A DNA stretch of 64,000 nucleotides from Protonemura montana (GCA_947568835.1 OX387602.1:17225021-17289020), one strand, 5' to 3'; numbered from the stretch's first letter, positions 25,716 through 38,992 are shown. The notes: generated by a model from the letters alone, not told the origin. Numbers and translations: made by a program.

Positions 25716-28700
25716 ATGGAAATGTTGAAGGGAAATTGCATGGCCAAGGTAGGAAAGTATTAACGATCATGATGTGTTTGACAATTTGGGATTCCATCGT
25801 TATTTAGTGGCAGTACCATTGCTCGCGGTCGTGCTATTTTAGTCGTATGTATAAAAAGTCATTTTTGCGAGAGTAATTTTAGAACCGGTTTTTTTTCGAT
25901 ACGGCGCACAACCACAAGCTGTGAGTTGCCAATTCTATATGTGCATTCAACTTCCTCTGCACCCACCCCGTTATCACGAAAATATATGACTTTATGTAAC
26001 TATTTATAGAATTGTTCATCATTTTATGCATACACCCACGACTTGTTAGGTCAGCGTTGTGCGCTCTCTCATAAAACACGTCGTGTTTGCTGTCTTTAGA
26101 ATGGCAAGAAGAATGGCGTAAAATGTGGCACGCCGAAGACGTTGCCCCCCGAAAAGCTGAGCCTGACCGAGCTTGGCATTGATCCTGATCTGCGGGATGT
26201 GCCCGAGAGGGGCGCGTGGGCAAACAAGACAGAATTCATCCTGTCTGCTATGGGATACGCAATCGGCATCGGCAACGTATGGAGATTCCCTTATCTCTGT
26301 TATCGCAATGGTGGTGGTAGGTAGACAAAATATCCAATTTAAATGGAGGAGATACAAATTACTGTATTAGCTGGAATATATAATGCGAGGTTTTTAACCT
26401 ACAATATTTTTTTCTGCATAAGTATTCGCGTGGTTTTTGAGGTCATTTTCGACAGACATTTTTCTGAGATAACCATTTCCGTACCCAACTTTAAATACAA
26501 AAATAGTATCAAGCATCGAGACTTTATGGGGGATTCAACTTGTGGTATTGCAAAGGAGATGCTGAGATCGCCGGAACGTGCTCCTCAGTTCTGCTTCCTT
26601 ATGTTACTATGTTACCGTGGATATTCAAAGTAATATTTTATTCAGTATAATATGGTATTATGATTGCGGGTTTCATGTGTTCTAATAAATTATATCATAT
26701 CTAGGTAGGGCTGAGATTTAGGTTGAAAAATAAGTGTTTTCCAGACCCTTATAGATTATTCTCAGATTTATTAAAAAACGATGACTTCGTAATGAGCGTT
26801 CATTGCTAGATATCCACGGTTTTATATTTTATCAATCATAACATTGTGCATACCTTGTCTTACTGCTTTTAATTCTAAAAATTGTTTCAGCTGCGCGATT
26901 AAAACATGTAACTAATAGTTTATAACCATAGTGACAAACGCATATATGTCACTTTCGTAAATTGCAATTGCGCCAAGGTTGCAGTTGACCGAGTTCCTGC
27001 GAATAATTGATCAATTTACTTATTAATAATCAAGTTAATACTAGATGCCTCAGTTTAGCAATCGTCGAGTTGAGTGGGTGCCAACAAAGGCTAGACTATT
27101 CCGCGTGCGATGTTTGTTAAGGAATGATATATCATTATCTAGTCACTGTCATGCCTACGCAAGTTGTTATTGCGGCGTTGAATTATAGTTTTAAACCAAT
27201 TTTATGACATACCTGCCAATAAAAGATGTAGGAAGAAACCAATACTGCATGCATCTACAAGTAAACGTAGCTAACGGTGGACAATACTAACATAGTACCT
27301 ACCTAGGTATGCCCTGTACTTGAAATATCAATCCTTTCATTGCCAAGATCGCTCACGTGAGAGTTATCCTTCAATGCAACCTCAGACAAAAATACATTTG
27401 TGGCAAGAGCAGATACAATTTCCACAGTTTTCTACATAGACACAGCCGAAGATTTATTATTAGGGTTGTCAAAACGTCTCTTTACAGAGAGGGGCGCTAT
27501 TGAAACCATTATTTGTGATACTAACTTTGTAAAAAAAAATGTTGATATATTTATTTCATTTCAGGTGCATTTCTCGTGCCTTATCTACTGATGCTCGTTC
27601 TCTGCGGTATTCCCCTCTTCTTCATGGAAACCGTCCTGGGTCAATTTAGCTCTACGGGTTGCATCACTCTCTTCCGACTTAACCCCCTTTTCAAAGGTAA
27701 GCATCATTGATAGCTATTTAGTACTGCCATTGCGGTACGTAGCCACAAATTTAGAGCAAGTTTTGATTAAGCCTCAACTAATCGTGAATGATGTATAAAA
27801 ATTAAAATAGGATTCCAGTATAAATGGATAGGGATATATCAATTGTAATAACTTGATGGTTTAGGCGCTGGATATGCAATCGTAGTGGTGAACATAATCT
27901 GCACCACTTACTACAATGTGATCATCTCGTATCCTCTCTACTTCCTCGCGATGACCTTTCGAGAGACTCTTCCGTGGGTGGATTGTGGAAACCCATGGAA
28001 CACCGAAAACTGCCTCAAGGTAACTCACAGTTGAAACATGGGCATTATTCTTTTCCAATCGAAAGAAAGCTAAACGTACTCTGTTTATGCATTCTAGTTG
28101 GGGGATGGAAATGGTTCCTCGTTCCAAAACACCTCGTTTGGTGACCTTGGTAACCACACGCGCCGCATGAAGACACCGGCAGACGAGTTTTTCCAGTAAG
28201 CTTTCATGTTATTATCAAGTCTACATTCTAAATTTTAGCAGTTTACCTTCGATTACTCGTGTCATGCTAGGTAGCATTGTTCCCGGTAGCCTCTGGATAC
28301 TACCCTCTCAAAGAACGAATTTACTATTATCAGCGTTATCAAAACGTTCAAAACCTATCGGCCTTGAGCAAGCAATCTCCCAGGTGTAACGGCCGAAACG
28401 AAGTAATCTGTCCCACTAACAATTGTATGCCAGAGTCCTTGCAAAACCAACAAAAAGGTCAGTGACAACCGTGGGGCAAGCCATTTAGTTATCAGAAGCC
28501 ATTTGTTATCAGAACGCGTTGATTTGAATTGTTGCAATAATTGCACACAACACAATTAAGATGACATTCTTTTGAGTTGTGCGGAAATGAACTATTACCA
28601 TGTATCCTGCTCATAAACATAATCATTTTATGAAAATCTCGCGCATACACACCAATACTAGACGAAATTTTTATAAAAACGTAGATCCTATGAAGCCAGG

Positions 28701-31700
28701 ATGATATAATGCGTGATTGTGAGTGTGGCAGCGTAAATATAAAACGTATCCGCAAAATTATCAATTTCAACTTACCTTGACGGGGTCTCACGAATCAAAC
28801 ATGTGCGTATAGTTTTCACTAAATCACTGATTTCACTGTAATAGTTCAACACTAAAATCCTAGCACTTACACCGCAAACTAATTCACAGCAAAACCAATA
28901 TCGACGTGCACAGTATTATAACCCTTGGATAGAATGAATATACCTCTCGCGACCGCACGTCCTCTCGCAAACAGACTGATGTCAGTACTGGTAGCGTAAC
29001 TGTACGTTGTAATGTTTGAAAATTTAGAACCCTAGCTGCTCCATATCAAAACAAGGGTAATAGAACCCAAGGTCATTAAAATGCTTAACCACAACACTGG
29101 CCGCTGTATCGGAGAAGCCGATCCAATAAAATTATATACCTACTTACCTACCTTTTGAACATAATAATTTTATGAAAACAAATATGTACACGTTAAAACC
29201 AAGTGATGTCTCTCGACGAACACGAGGGATCAGCTTCAAATTATAATCCTGCACAAAGATGTTCTAGCTACTTGCAGGAGGATGCAATTCGATTTTAGAA
29301 CACTAATCCTCCTTTTAATTTTTAGCAACAAAATCTTGGAGATATCAGATGGCATCGGTACAATGGGAAGTCCAGTCTGGCCACTGCTTGTCTGCGACAT
29401 CGTCTCCTGGCTGGTGATGTTTGCGTGCATAGCCAATGGTGTCCGATCAGTCGGAAAGGTGGTCTATTTCACAGCCACCTTCCCGTTCGTCATTCTCTTT
29501 GTTCTGCTCGTGCGAGGTTTGACTCTGCCGGGAGCCATGGACGGAGTCATGTTCTACATCACTCCTCAGTGGGACCAACTTACCAATCTCAAGGCAAGTC
29601 TGAGAGTAGGAGAGATCCCGAGAAACTAATTTGGAAAATTATATGATAGTTCATCACACATCCCACCAAATGAACACGAATTGTTGAGATTTTGGATAGC
29701 AATTAAATTTGCAAGACTTACAATGTGGCTGACAATTAACCTGGTAAAAATTATGAATACTTTTGAGTGTTGACTTGTGAATCCTAGCTGCAACCGCAAC
29801 GATAATTAGAAAATAGTTAATCTCCTTGATATAAATTTTAATCAATGTGTCCATGAAATTGAACCAGATGCTTTGGTCTCAGTCTCACCCATTTCTAGGT
29901 GTGGGCTGATGCGGCTGTGCAGATATTCTTCTCCCTCGGGCCAGGATGGGGCGGCATTGTCAACATGGCTAGCTACAACAACTTCAGAAACAACACGAAG
30001 TGGTGAGTGTTAGCAGTGTCACTCTTTACAGTATTTATCATTAGAAACCAATCAATATATCAGAATAAGAGTACCAATATTCAATAGAAATGATTGTCGT
30101 GTGAGAGCTGGGTATGGATGATAAGAATTTTACATTAATCTTTGTGAAAGTCTCCCAGCCGTATTCGACCATTCCTTGGAAATATTGTGGGACACTGGCT
30201 ATGTTAGTGATAACAACCGCATTGCAGAGTTTCCCAGGGAATTTCTGCCGTCCACTTTTTACATTTTAGGTACATGCCGATTTAATTGGTGTAAGGGGGG
30301 GGGGGGGGGTAATTAGGCGTGGGGTACTCGTTTTCTTTGGGTAACCAAAGTTTTAAAAAAAAAGAGCGCATTGCAAAGATTAAAATTACGTTTGATCACA
30401 CTTCCTATAGTTTTAGCACATTTTTAGAAAACTCGTCTCTGTACCACAGGATTTTTTTTCCCTCCGTGTTTATCCACAGAGGTCCACGATAATTTAATGG
30501 TTGAAGCGCTTAAAAATAGTTACGTGTCTGAAAATTTGGAATCAGAAATATATCTAATTCGTGAATTATGTATCGTTCCACTCACAGCTCTCTGCAATTA
30601 ACAGGCATAAAGATAAATTTCTTATTGAATAATTCATGTGGTTTCATTGTATCAGGGATTCAATTCTCATTCCAATCCTCAACTGTGGGACAAGCATTTT
30701 TGCCGGCTTTGTCGTCTTCTCCGTCCTAGGCTTCATGGCTCACAAGACTGGATTACCGGTGTCTTCGGTAGCGACGGGTGGTAAGTTTGACTTACACCTA
30801 GTTAAGGTAATTCCAGAATTTACAAATCTGGTAAACGGACAAATAAGACCAATGAAGAATACATGACTGGATTCACTTTTAATTGCCAAATATATATTTG
30901 ATTTGGTGAAGTAGTTCAGAGCCGTGGGTGAATGTTGTGGTGAGTATTGGACTTGCTCTGTTGAGATTTTTTTATTTTTTTATTTTCCCATTCCTTTTTG
31001 AATGTATGGGTAGACAATCAACTGAACTGATTCTGCAGCTATTTTAGCTTGCTTTATCCTCTCCTGGTTGCCAATTGTTTGGATTCTGATAATTTGAAAC
31101 TGCAATCAAGAGACTTACACATTATGCTCAAGTTACCCAGATAAATGTGTACATTTTGTAAGCAAGACTTTGAGACATCATTACAATTTTCACTGGTTTG
31201 TGTTGTTACAGGTCCCGGGTTGGCGTTTGTGACATATCCAGAAGCGATTACTATGCTTCCGTGTCCTCACTTGTGGGCGATCCTCTTCTTCGTCATGCTT
31301 TATCTTTTGGGCATGGACAGTTGTGTACGTTGATATTTCCGTTTAATTTTTATCAGCTACGTAATATGAAATTATAATTAAGGTACATTTTTTGTTTGCA
31401 GTTTGTCCAAATCGAAGCCATCATTTCTAGTGTCACAGACGAATTTATTTTCTTGAGGAAACGAAAGCGATTAGTTACTTTCGTTTCATGTTTCATCATG
31501 TTTTTGGGATCAATTTTCTGCGTCACAAACGTGAGTAATAATCAATCACATTTTTTTTTTAGTTTCTACTCACCTAAAAAAAATCTTAATAATATGAATT
31601 GAAACCACTTATGCTAAAAAACTCAGAAATATCCAAACCTAAAGCTATATATCCAAAGATCCTCTCATAACAAGAAAACCAATATAACTTTCTTGAACGC

Positions 31701-32629
31701 TTATAAAAATTACAGCAGACCCGTTTTGGCACTGCCAGCCAGTTCCTTGAAAATCTCACTCAAGACATTTCACTTTACTTTCAGGGAGGGATGTACGTTC
31801 TGCAGCTGCTCGATTGGTACTGTGCATCCATGTCCGTGATCTTAATTTGCCTCCTCGAAGTCGTCACCGTCGGCTGGATCTACGGGTGTCCATCATTTGT
31901 GCGCGACCTTGAGTTCATGATCCAGGAAAAAGTGCATTGGTGGTGGCAGATCTGTTGGAAGTACATCACACCCATAATTTTGCTGGTATGTTACATATCT
32001 AAGTCACATCTTGAAAGTGAGTGATAATTATTGGAAAACATATTTTGCTCCTAAACGTTTGGAAATATTTCATGACAATTATCAGCCATAATGGCAAGCT
32101 GGCTGTTGCTAGAATAAAAATAAAATTGTTGTGCAAGTCTTAAATATGATATTAAGTCCTATTTAAAGTATTTAAAGACCTAACCTAACCCTTTATGAAC
32201 CCTTTTTTTTGTAGTTCATCTTTATGACCACAATAGTCTTCAACACCCCTGTGTCCTACAATGGAATCGAGTACCCGGAGTGGGCGGTTTTCCTTGGGTG
32301 GATGTCGTCGATGGCATCCATGCTCTGTATTCCGACGTATATGCTTTACAAGTTATTGGTGACCCCGGGAAGTTCACTCCTAAAAGTAAGCAGTTTAAAA
32401 AACGTAAATGCTTGAGCAAAAACTTGAATGGAATGATTGCATGAAAATAGTCTTGGCTGAACATTTAAGCCACCTACCCCTGCCACCGATATCTAGTGAC
32501 TAACAGGTAATAACTGTTATTTTATAGAAACTTAAGCTGAGTATGACACCAAGTCCAGAGTGGGGACCAGCGGAAGATGAACACCGGCAAGCTTGGGAAG
32601 CAATGAAGGAGAACTTTATTCGAAGATGA
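25716..32629 (+). CDS. SLC6 family Na+/Cl--dependent transporter (GABA/glycine/creatine type)
   Basis: Thirteen exons: 25,716-25,748, 26,100-26,316, 27,565-27,696, 27,865-28,019, 28,098-28,195, 29,326-29,593, 29,899-30,002, 30,656-30,780, 31,212-31,324, 31,402-31,530, 31,785-31,985, 32,215-32,385 and 32,528-32,629. Phases close to a 615-aa protein, normal for SLC6. It is a plasma-membrane symporter driving uptake of a small neurotransmitter or amino acid. Hallmarks: [20 protein letters not shown] in TM1 (residues 63-82), with Gly where monoamine transporters have Asp; FMETVLGQF in TM2; the extracellular-loop-2 cysteine pair [25 protein letters not shown] in TM5; [18 protein letters not shown] in TM6; and LGMDSCF in TM8. 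The intron after 29,593 has a GC donor. The short first exon ([11 protein letters not shown]) is inferred from phase and an AAG|GTAGGA donor and is the least certain part. The substrate cannot be fixed from sequence. Confidence 0.9.
30295..30309 (+). repeat. Poly(G) tract in SLC6 intron
   Basis: Fifteen consecutive G residues inside the intron between 30,002 and 30,656. Length is error-prone. Confidence 0.85.
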
Positions 32630-32954
32630 TACACAATTAGTTTTTTAAAACTGATACCTACCTAGCCTGTTTGATAATTGGCCGAGATAAATTTAAGTGG
32701 ATCAATGCTAATGATTTGAACTATCAGTGCTAAAAAATCAAAGAACTCATAATTTTTATTGGAACGTTGTTAATTTTACATAATTTTATAAAAACTGTTC
32801 ATAACAGTGGCAGAGATTTGGGGAAAAAAGTGAGTGTTATAAAATTTGTTATTAATTGTATGTAGACTGTACTAAAGTTTGTAAAATCTTTATAAAGTGT
32901 TTTAAAAAAGCCTTGAACATTTTTTAGCACATTCTTCAAAATTATGTTCAACGA

Positions 32955-35154
32955 CTACTTTATGTAGCCAAAATCGACCATGTCCTCGACAATATCCGCA
33001 AACCTCCTCCATACACGGGGGTTTTCTGATGCTCCGAAATCGCCTAAAGAGTCAGCATCCAGAGTATTGAGGTCAGGTACTGTGTCCGGGTCTTCTGCGA
33101 CGACCGGTAGCGCCAGTATTGCCATTCCCACCCCAAAGGAGCCAAAACGCTGAAGCTGATCCTGGAATAAAACACAACAGACACTGTCGTTTTGTGTTGG
33201 AATGTGAAATTGTATTTGTTGTTTAAAAAAGCAAGCAAATGGATATGAATCCTAAGAAAGATTACTCATCCCTAACCATTTCTTTTTGTCTTTTAACAAA
33301 ACTTTTAGGTATTGAACAATTTTTAATTTGTTGTGGGAAAAAAGCATGTTTTGAAATTGTTAAAAGCAATGAAAAACAAATGTCAGAGACTAGCTAGTTT
33401 TCTAATTTCCGTTTAGAATGTTGTAAACACTGGTTCTTGTGACATCATCCATGTTAAGAAACACTGAGCTGGGTTCGGCGTTGAATGGGTGACCACCGTA
33501 CATGTGATCAGTTCTGTTAGGGAGAGAGGTCAGAGGGATGAAAGTTAGTACGTCAACTTCACTCGACTTGCTTCTCAACCTCTCAACAACATAAGTTAGT
33601 GGAGGAATCTTGTTGTTCTTGTTGTACCGTCCCTCAAAAGAGACGTAAAGCTAATAGTCCCTATGTGCTCTTCGACAGCAGTAGGCTACGTGCCAGCACT
33701 TAGTCCCCTACCTTCTCTTCTAGTCTATATAAGGTTAATATGTATCATCTACTCATTCACCATGGCGTAAGACCAGTGTACTACACGACCTTATGTCAAA
33801 TTAGTGTGTCCTTAAGCACAACAAATCAATCAATTCCAATCAAACAGATTGCTGCCTGATATCAAACGAGTAAAACAATAGAGATGTAATGAAATAAAAA
33901 ATAAAATAAATACATAAATAAATAAATAAAAAGAGAAAAATAAACTAAACAGCTTGCCATCAGTGCAGAAAATGGAAAAAGTATTTCAGGGTCAGATCCA
34001 AGTTTGCAGAGAAAGATGGACAAACTACTGTGATACTCCTTCAGCAAATCGTCGTAGTGTTGAGCCCTCGTCTCTTTAGATGTGCAACACGAGATGAAAT
34101 ACATGAGATCGCAGATGGGAGTGCTATATCGTGATAGCTGGAAATCGAGGAAGCACAGTGCCTCGGGTGAGTTTGATTCCTAGAATCACAATTACTTGTT
34201 AGCTCACAATAACATGGCAATGTCCCTATTGACGATGCAGAGACTCGATTCAGTGCAGAAAATTGTTAAAATATTTTAGGGTAAAATTGCCAAGCACTGC
34301 ATATTCAATACAGCTAATGAAATTATATTGATCGACATGTCACTTACTTTTGCATACTTGAACAAATAATTGTTTGTCCAACAATCCCCATGACCGATTA
34401 CACTGTAAGGTTCTGCCCCTTCTCCATCGACAGCTTTCTCCATCATTTGAAAGCAGTTATTGCAATAATTTTTCAATGCCACAGCATATTTACTGTCTGC
34501 AGAGGTTATCGCAATGTACTTTTCATATGCTCTCGCTGTACAAGAATCCCAGTAAGTTTTCATTCCTCCAACAGGAGTCAAAACCCAAACTTCTTTCACC
34601 GATGTCTTCATGCGAGCAAACTCTTCAGGTTTCTGATCCCTCATTGCAAACGAAAAAGCGTGAAGGATTCCCATATTCTTCATGACAAGACGGCAATGGG
34701 CCAAATCTAAGGGCTCTTGCCTATTTCCTAACCTGAATCCTAAAGGAGACATATCTTCAAGAATTATAACCTCACCAGCAAAGAAGCATCTAGGATACGA
34801 GACAAATCGGTCAGAGCTCTGAATTCGCTTCTCGTCTTGTAAACGCTCGAAAGCTGGAAGAGCAACATTGTAAAATGCAGCTTCATTTGCAAAAAATTCA
34901 ACAGTGCGAAATTGCTCACGACGAAACTCGTTGTTTGGCTGGTCTTTGTAAACAAGCGAAAATGACACATTGGTACCGTCAATGCGTTTACCCTTTAAAG
35001 TTATGCGCTCCAGAATGCCAGTGTACCCACCAGCTTTGGCATCTGACTTGACAACATACGTAAAATCGAGCAGATCTTCATTGGTTGCAATTATGTTCAT
35101 ATATGTTTCTAGCGAATGGAAGCCGAGCTGTTTTCCTTTGATGTCTATTTCCAT
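32955..35154 (-). CDS. EcKinase-like (CHK kinase-like) protein, copy 1
   Basis: Minus-strand exons 35,154-34,348, 34,179-33,958 and 33,161-32,955 give 411 aa, typical for arthropod EcKinase-like/CHK proteins. These are aminoglycoside-phosphotransferase-fold kinases thought to phosphorylate ecdysteroids or xenobiotic small molecules. The catalytic Brenner motif HGDCWTNN is at residues 255-262 and the metal-binding LDFQ at 280-283. The N-lobe strand VIILEDM is present. The second intron starts with GC (SALM|GCAAGC), because only that donor keeps phase with the conserved last exon (DQLQRFGSFGVGMAI). It lies in tandem with two relatives and is convergent with the SLC6 gene; the stop codons are 325 bp apart. 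Intron 2 contains a 5S-derived SINE. The actual substrate is unknown; a detoxification role is only family inference. Confidence 0.88.
33440..33836 (+). mobile_element. 5S-rRNA-derived SINE, copy A
   Basis: The 5' head (33,440-33,498) resembles the 3' half of arthropod 5S rRNA, including GTTAAG, GAGCTGGGT and the box-C-like GAATGGGTGACC. The roughly 340-bp body matches copy B at 50,312 in many blocks (GTTCTG, AAGTTAGTA, CAGTAGGCTA, CTTCTAG, TTACTCATTC-like, GTGTGTC) and ends in AATCAATCAA repeats. It sits in intron 2 of EcKinase copy 1, antisense to that gene. The first half of the 5S sequence is missing or too decayed to see. Confidence 0.8.
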
Positions 35155-36082
35155 TTTGTTGATTCTTCTGTTTAGGTATGGTATTTTTTGGTATGGTCTT
35201 AAACAGAAGTTTGGTCACCTGCAGGTGTAGGTCACTGGCTTGTTAATGGTTAACAGATCATGACTTTCTATCTTGACTTGCTGATTCCAGAGCCTAGATG
35301 GTGACCTTGCATTGTAATTGTGTCTCAGATAAGCTCAAAGATAAATCACTAATTGCATAATCATGTTGTTACTTAGAGACAATTGCCATATGAAGATGAG
35401 TAGGTATTTTTGCAATTATTTAATTATCTCCATTTAAAGTAGGCAATACTGTTGGTAGAAAAGTAGAACTAGTATCCCTAAAAATTGCAATTCATTTACC
35501 TGCATGAGCAATTCCTCATCTTTTTCATTCTATAAAAACTAAAGATATTATGAAGTGCTGCTTAGAAAGTTGTAACAGACTCGCAGATTTGTGTACCCTG
35601 AACAATTTTAATATATTTCAATACAATATTGTTAAGAATACTAAATTTGTTAAATTTGTGAAAAGTTTAATAAAATGGCTTGCGTGTGACAAAAATACTG
35701 CAAAATGCATGTAGGAATGTGAAATCACCAAGAAAGGATTGATAAAGCTCCTTCATCGATGGTGAAAGGTAGGGTGCGCAACGTTCTGAAGAAATGTAAG
35801 GTCAGCAGTGCATGGTGCACATATCTTGGTTTGAATTTCTGTGTATTACCTTTGTCAAAGTAGGATTCCAATTAAAATAGATTTTTAGTTGGATAAAAAT
35901 AATATGATAATACAATATAACATATTAAATGTAAATTAAACTAGAAGCACAGTATCAATAAAACTTAAGTTTTCAATTATGTTCATTTCTCTCTTATTGT
36001 AATGATAGTACATTAAGATTGCCACTAAGCAGGTATTGTGATAAATAAGAAAACTTATTATAGTATGATATGCGGTTAGCGG
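35155..36082. other. Spacer between EcKinase copies 1 and 2
   Basis: AT-rich sequence with no gene. It should contain the promoter of copy 1 and the 3' end of copy 2. Confidence 0.5.
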
Positions 36083-38424
36083 TTACTCTATGTAGCCAAA
36101 ATCAACCATGTCATCAGCTACGTCTGCCAATCTCCTCCAAACGGCAGGATTTTCTGACGCACCCAGCTCGGTCATCTTGGCGGCATCCAGATTGTCAAGG
36201 TCTGGATTTGCATCCGGAGCATCTGCTACCAAGGGAAGGGCTAAAATCGCCATTCCTAACCCGAAAGAACCGAAGCGCTTCAGTTGATCCTAGAACACAA
36301 CACACCATCGACATTTGCAATATCCCAGATTTAAAAAATAGCCATTTAAAATCACATTTAAAAAATTGTGTGTTAAAACCGATTCATGGGTTTCCCCTTT
36401 CCGCTGTTAGGAGGATCTACCGACAGCGCGTCTGAGTGACTCGCCTGGACTCGCTGTCGGAAGCTACCTACTACACGTAATATAGCGCAGCGCCCCGGGG
36501 GCTTACGCGGACTACGGTTTCGTTGAAACTATTTGTCTGATCGAGACAAGACTAAAATTTTTTAAATTGTCGTAATTTAGGGCATATAATCACAATTTAT
36601 CGCTATCAAAACTGTATTTACTGGCGAGACTTCGGCTTTGAAACAAGGGCGGAGTTTTATACTCATTTTAACACCAAGAAAAACAATTATTTTACTTGGC
36701 ATTAGACAAGTAAGATGTCTGAAAACTTTTTCTTCTCTCAAGATTAGTATTGTAGAAAAACTGTGAATTACTCAGAAAACTTTTCGGAAAACCAAAGGCG
36801 ACAACGAAAGGTTTGTTTTTCCAAGTTTCCTACAAATTTCCTGCAGAATAATTTTTTGAGTATTTTATAAGTGACTCAGCAACATGTGAAAATAAAGATA
36901 TGCAAAAAGATTTGCTCTAGTGATGATATTCACATTCCATATGAACCCCTCGAGTAAAAACACTCCATCTGACTATTAAAGAGGGTTTTTTAGCCAGGGT
37001 TTTGGAATCGTCATTCATTTTTTTGCCAACATCAATAACTCAATTCTCTATTTCTTAACCAATAACACTAGAAAAAAGCGAAATACTGCTTCATGAATTA
37101 ATGGCAGTACGCTTCCATGTAAAATGCAAGTAACTGGAGTGAAAAGATCTTAACCCATTATTACTCTTCAACCAATTGGAAGTCATTACTTGAATTGCAT
37201 CAAAAAGCATAAGCAAAATTGTATGAACTTGCCTTCAAAGCAGAGAACGGGAATAGTCTCTCAGGGTCGGATCCAAGTTTGCGGAGAAAGCTGGACAAGC
37301 TGTCGTGATACTCCTTCAGCAAATCATCATAATGCTGAGCCCTTGTCTCCTTAGATGTGCAACACCCGATGAAATACATGAGATCACAGACGGGACTGCT
37401 GTATCGTGCAATTTGGAAGTCGAGGAAGCACAGGGCCTCAGGTGAATTTGAATTCTGTAACAAAAAAAATGTAGTACATTGTTTTTAGATTACATTGAAC
37501 TCTATTGTTGGAAGCAAAATGTTTAATTATTTTTTAGCATCAATGATATTATTCTGTGCAAGTAGAGGTTTTTAACTCAGAAAATCAACGAAAATGCCAC
37601 ATCAACATTTCACTTACCTCGGCATACTTGAACAAATAATTGTTGGTCCAGCAATCACCATGAGTGATTATACTATAAGGCTCTGCTGCATCTCCGTCAA
37701 CTACTGTTTTCATCATTTGAAAGCAGTTGTCGCAATACCTTTTCAGCGTCGCAGCATATTTACTGTCTTTATTAGGTGAGATCTCAGTGTATTTGTCATA
37801 TGCTCTTGTTGCATAATTACTCCAAAAGTCAATAAGCATTTCTGGCAGAGTCACTACAATTATTTCTTTCACCGAGGCTTTGAGGCGAGCGAACTCTTCT
37901 GGTTTCTGATCCCTCAACGCAAACGAAAAAGCGTGAAGGATTCCCATCTCCTTCATGACAAGACGACAATGAGCCATATCTAAAGGTTTCTGCCGATTAG
38001 CCATCTTGAAGCCTAAAGGAGACATATCTTCCAGTATAATAACCTCGCCGGCAAAGAAACTTTTAGGATACGAGGCAAAACGGTCAGCGCCCTGAATGCC
38101 TTTCTCGTCTTGTAGTCTCTCAAAGGCTGAAAGAACAACGTTGTAAAATGCCGCTTCGTTCGTAAAATATTCCCCTGTACGAAACTGCTCGCGGCGAAAC
38201 TCATCGCTAGGCTGGTCCTTGTAAACTAGCGAATACGAAACATCGGTGTTATCCCTACGTTTTCCTTTTAAAGTCACTCTATTCATTACGCCCATGAACC
38301 CGCCAGCCTTAGCATCCGGTTTGACGAAATACGTAACATCGTGCAGATCTTCTTTAGTAGCAATTAAATCCATATAGGGTGCTATTGGATGACAGCCCAA
38401 TTGTTCTTCATTTTTGTTTTCCAT
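36083..38424 (-). CDS. EcKinase-like (CHK kinase-like) protein, copy 2
   Basis: Minus-strand exons 38,424-37,618 (807 nt), 37,454-37,233 (222 nt) and 36,289-36,083 (207 nt) match copy 1 exactly in exon length and phase and give 411 aa. The fold family and proposed small-molecule kinase role are the same. HGDCWTNN is at residues 255-262 and LDFQ follows at the start of exon 2. The N-terminal region is close to copies 1 and 3 (YKDQPSDEFRREQFRTGEYF). Intron 2 again opens with GC (SALK|GCAAGT), and the final exon starts DQLKRFGSFGLGMAI and ends DFGYIE. Nothing disrupts the frame, so it is presumed functional. Near-identical blocks with copy 3 suggest recent tandem duplication or gene conversion. 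Confidence 0.88.
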
Positions 38425-38992
38425 TTCTCCTTTCTAAGTATTTTCTGGATTTATTTTTTCAACCTAGACTTTATTTTGAGGGAAGAATACTCTACTTCGA
38501 CTGACCCCGCTCAACTGCAATTGGAAGCCTGCCTATCTCTAGACTATCTCTGTTCTTGACACTGATAAGATATACGTCCGATATTTAAGACAATTGTGAT
38601 GTGATAAAAATAGCTGGATTAATTCTTTATTAATTCTTTATTATATTATTAATTTATTTTATTATTCTCCTATTTATTGTACAGTGTTCTCCTGTGCTGA
38701 CTAGCGGCCACCGAAATGTTTTCTAGTTCCTAAGCTATTTTCTCAAATAAATTGAAAAAAATAGCTCTTATATCAGCAATTTGTTTAGGTTTAATCATTT
38801 AAAAATTGGTGATCACTTATCACTTATCAGTGTGTCCATTTTAATTAATTTTACCCCAAGAGACAATCGAATCATACATGAATGCATATACATTATATAA
38901 TAAGTAGTGATATGGGCATGTTTCACTGTTTATTGCAGAAATATATACTTCTAAACAGAAGTTGTAGAACTAAATTGGGTAATCAATCGATA
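38425..38992. other. Spacer upstream of EcKinase copy 2
   Basis: AT-rich, no gene seen. It ends at the target-site duplication of the hAT-like element. Confidence 0.5.

Noticed and set aside
28268-28465. Open 60-codon segment with cysteines inside the SLC6 locus, flanked by AG and a GTCAGT donor-like site
   Set aside because: The flanking exons (ending at 28,195 in phase 2 and starting at 29,326) join directly to the expected DEFFHNKILEIS; including this segment breaks phase, and no relative has an insert there.
36420-36460. Hairpin CCGACAGCG...CGCTGTCGG in EcKinase copy 2 intron
   Set aside because: Only a 9-bp stem with a loop of about 23 nt; too weak to call a miRNA or element.
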